Assembly (NCBI GenBank): GCA_021443625.1 | Contig: JABUTP010000061.1 | Span: 2,575-10,030 of the forward strand | Source: Bacteroidales bacterium | GTDB taxonomy: Bacteria > Bacteroidota > Bacteroidia > Bacteroidales > UBA932 | Length of the DNA stretch: 7,456 nt | Direction of reading: 5' to 3' | Shown here: positions 6,810 through 7,456 of the stretch, one piece after another | How positions within the stretch are numbered: position 1 is the stretch's first letter | Layout: every line of letters starts with the position of its first letter | The notes under the pieces: generated by a model | What the model was told of the DNA's origin: nothing | Databases searched by the model: none | What the model saw: only the letters and a program-made list of their open reading frames with translations | Program-made: the position numbers and the translations under genes

Positions 6810-7456
6810 ATGAAAAGATTCTTCTACAACATACTGGCTCTTGTGGCAGCCGCGCAGTCCGCGCTCTGCAGTTGCACCTCGTTTCTCAATGTGGAGAGCA
6901 TAGGAAAGAGCACCATAGACACGTTTTTTGAAGATATCACGGGGCTTACCGCCGCCGGAGTGGGGCTACACAGGGAACTTCTGGAATTTTATGACGACAA
7001 TTTCCTGTTCTATGCCGACCTCGCCGGCGATATGGCGAATGTCGTCACCCTCAATGCGGGGGAGGCGGTTATGGCCATCCACAACTTCACCAACAGGCCC
7101 GAGGACAACGGCGGCTACGTGCGCAACATCTGGGGCGGCGGCTACACCGTGGTGACCAATGCCAACAACATCCTTTATTACGGGGCGAAGTTGCGCGATA
7201 TGTATCCCGCGCCGGCCGACCAGGCCACCATCGACAAGGTTTTCGGATGGGCCTATTTTGCAAGGGCCATCGCCACGTTCAATCTGTGCAGTGTCTATGC
7301 CCAGCCCTACCGCTACACTGCCGACGCCTCCCATCTCGGCGTCCCCTGCGTAACCACGGTCTATGGATTCGACGCAATCGTGGCCCGCGCCACCGTCAGG
7401 GAGTGCTACGACCAAATTATCAAAGATTTGAATACCGCCTATGACCTTTTGGGAGA
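6810..7456 (+). CDS. SusD-family (RagB/SusD) outer-membrane lipoprotein, 3' end missing
   Basis: ATG 6810 opens a frame that runs to the window edge without a stop (215 codons plus two bases), so only the N-terminal part, perhaps 40%, is present. It starts with a lipoprotein signal, MKRFFYNILALVAAAQSALCSC; Cys22 in LCSC is the likely lipidated residue, with Cys20 two positions before it. The mature N-terminus SFLNVES, the TNANNILYYGAKL helix, the GWAYFARAIATFNLCSVYAQPY segment and the ATVRECYDQIIKDLNTAYDLL helix match the N-terminal TPR-like helices of SusD proteins. It should sit as a lid on the SusC barrel at the cell surface and bind the imported ligand. It follows the susC stop codon by six bases, so translation is likely coupled within one operon. 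Confidence 0.92.
   Translation, partial: MKRFFYNILALVAAAQSALCSCTSFLNVESIGKSTIDTFFEDITGLTAAGVGLHRELLEFYDDNFLFYADLAGDMANVVTLNAGEAVMAIHNFTNRPEDNGGYVRNIWGGGYTVVTNANNILYYGAKLRDMYPAPADQATIDKVFGWAYFARAIATFNLCSVYAQPYRYTADASHLGVPCVTTVYGFDAIVARATVRECYDQIIKDLNTAYDLLG

Noticed and set aside
6701..7444. Short + strand frames overlapping the susC 3' end and the susD start
   Set aside because: They lie out of frame within the SusC and SusD coding sequences. The SusD frame from 6810 has a lipobox and family motifs, and simply runs off the window without a stop.

Overview
The window looks like chromosomal DNA from a member of the Bacteroidales (Bacteroidota), probably a gut-type species of moderately high G+C. 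The basis is a SusC/SusD gene pair, a lipoprotein built of Big_2 Ig-like repeats plus a 'VDLGL...NVGA...WGE...GGNWR' C-terminal domain, and promoter-like sites of the Bacteroides type (TAnnTTTG with an upstream TTTG-like box). No genus can be assigned with confidence. All four genes are on the + strand, and no RNA gene, insertion sequence, CRISPR array or phage gene was seen.

Layout: (1) Positions 1-60 hold the tail of an upstream + strand transcript with a strong intrinsic terminator. (2) Positions 109-2203 encode a predicted surface lipoprotein: signal peptide with lipobox, five Big_2-type Ig-like repeats and a C-terminal domain of the Fibrobacter-succinogenes-major-paralogous type. As written, the frame is broken by one base in a run of nine C at 194-202, right after the lipoprotein signal. 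Eight C would give one continuous 697-residue protein. (3) Positions 2204-2333 hold a long hairpin and a near-consensus promoter. (4) Positions 2334-3635 encode a 433-residue protein with two class II aldolase/adducin domains in tandem. The first keeps all expected metal and acid/base residues and the second has lost every one. It appears to be a single-gene unit closed by its own terminator. (5) Positions 3786-6803 encode a SusC-family TonB-dependent transporter with its own promoter. Six bases later (6810 to the window edge) comes a SusD-family lipoprotein, cut off by the window end. These two should be co-transcribed and form one outer-membrane glycan or peptide import complex, likely the start of a polysaccharide utilisation locus that continues to the right.

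The genes appear to be three separate transcription units (lipoprotein; aldolase; susC-susD...), each preceded by a candidate promoter, with a hairpin or terminator at the end of each of the first two. There is no direct evidence that they act together, although an aldolase beside a sugar importer fits carbohydrate metabolism. I do not see a clearly new multi-gene system. The observations most worth checking are the C9 tract that switches the lipoprotein out of frame and the catalytically stripped second half of the aldolase.
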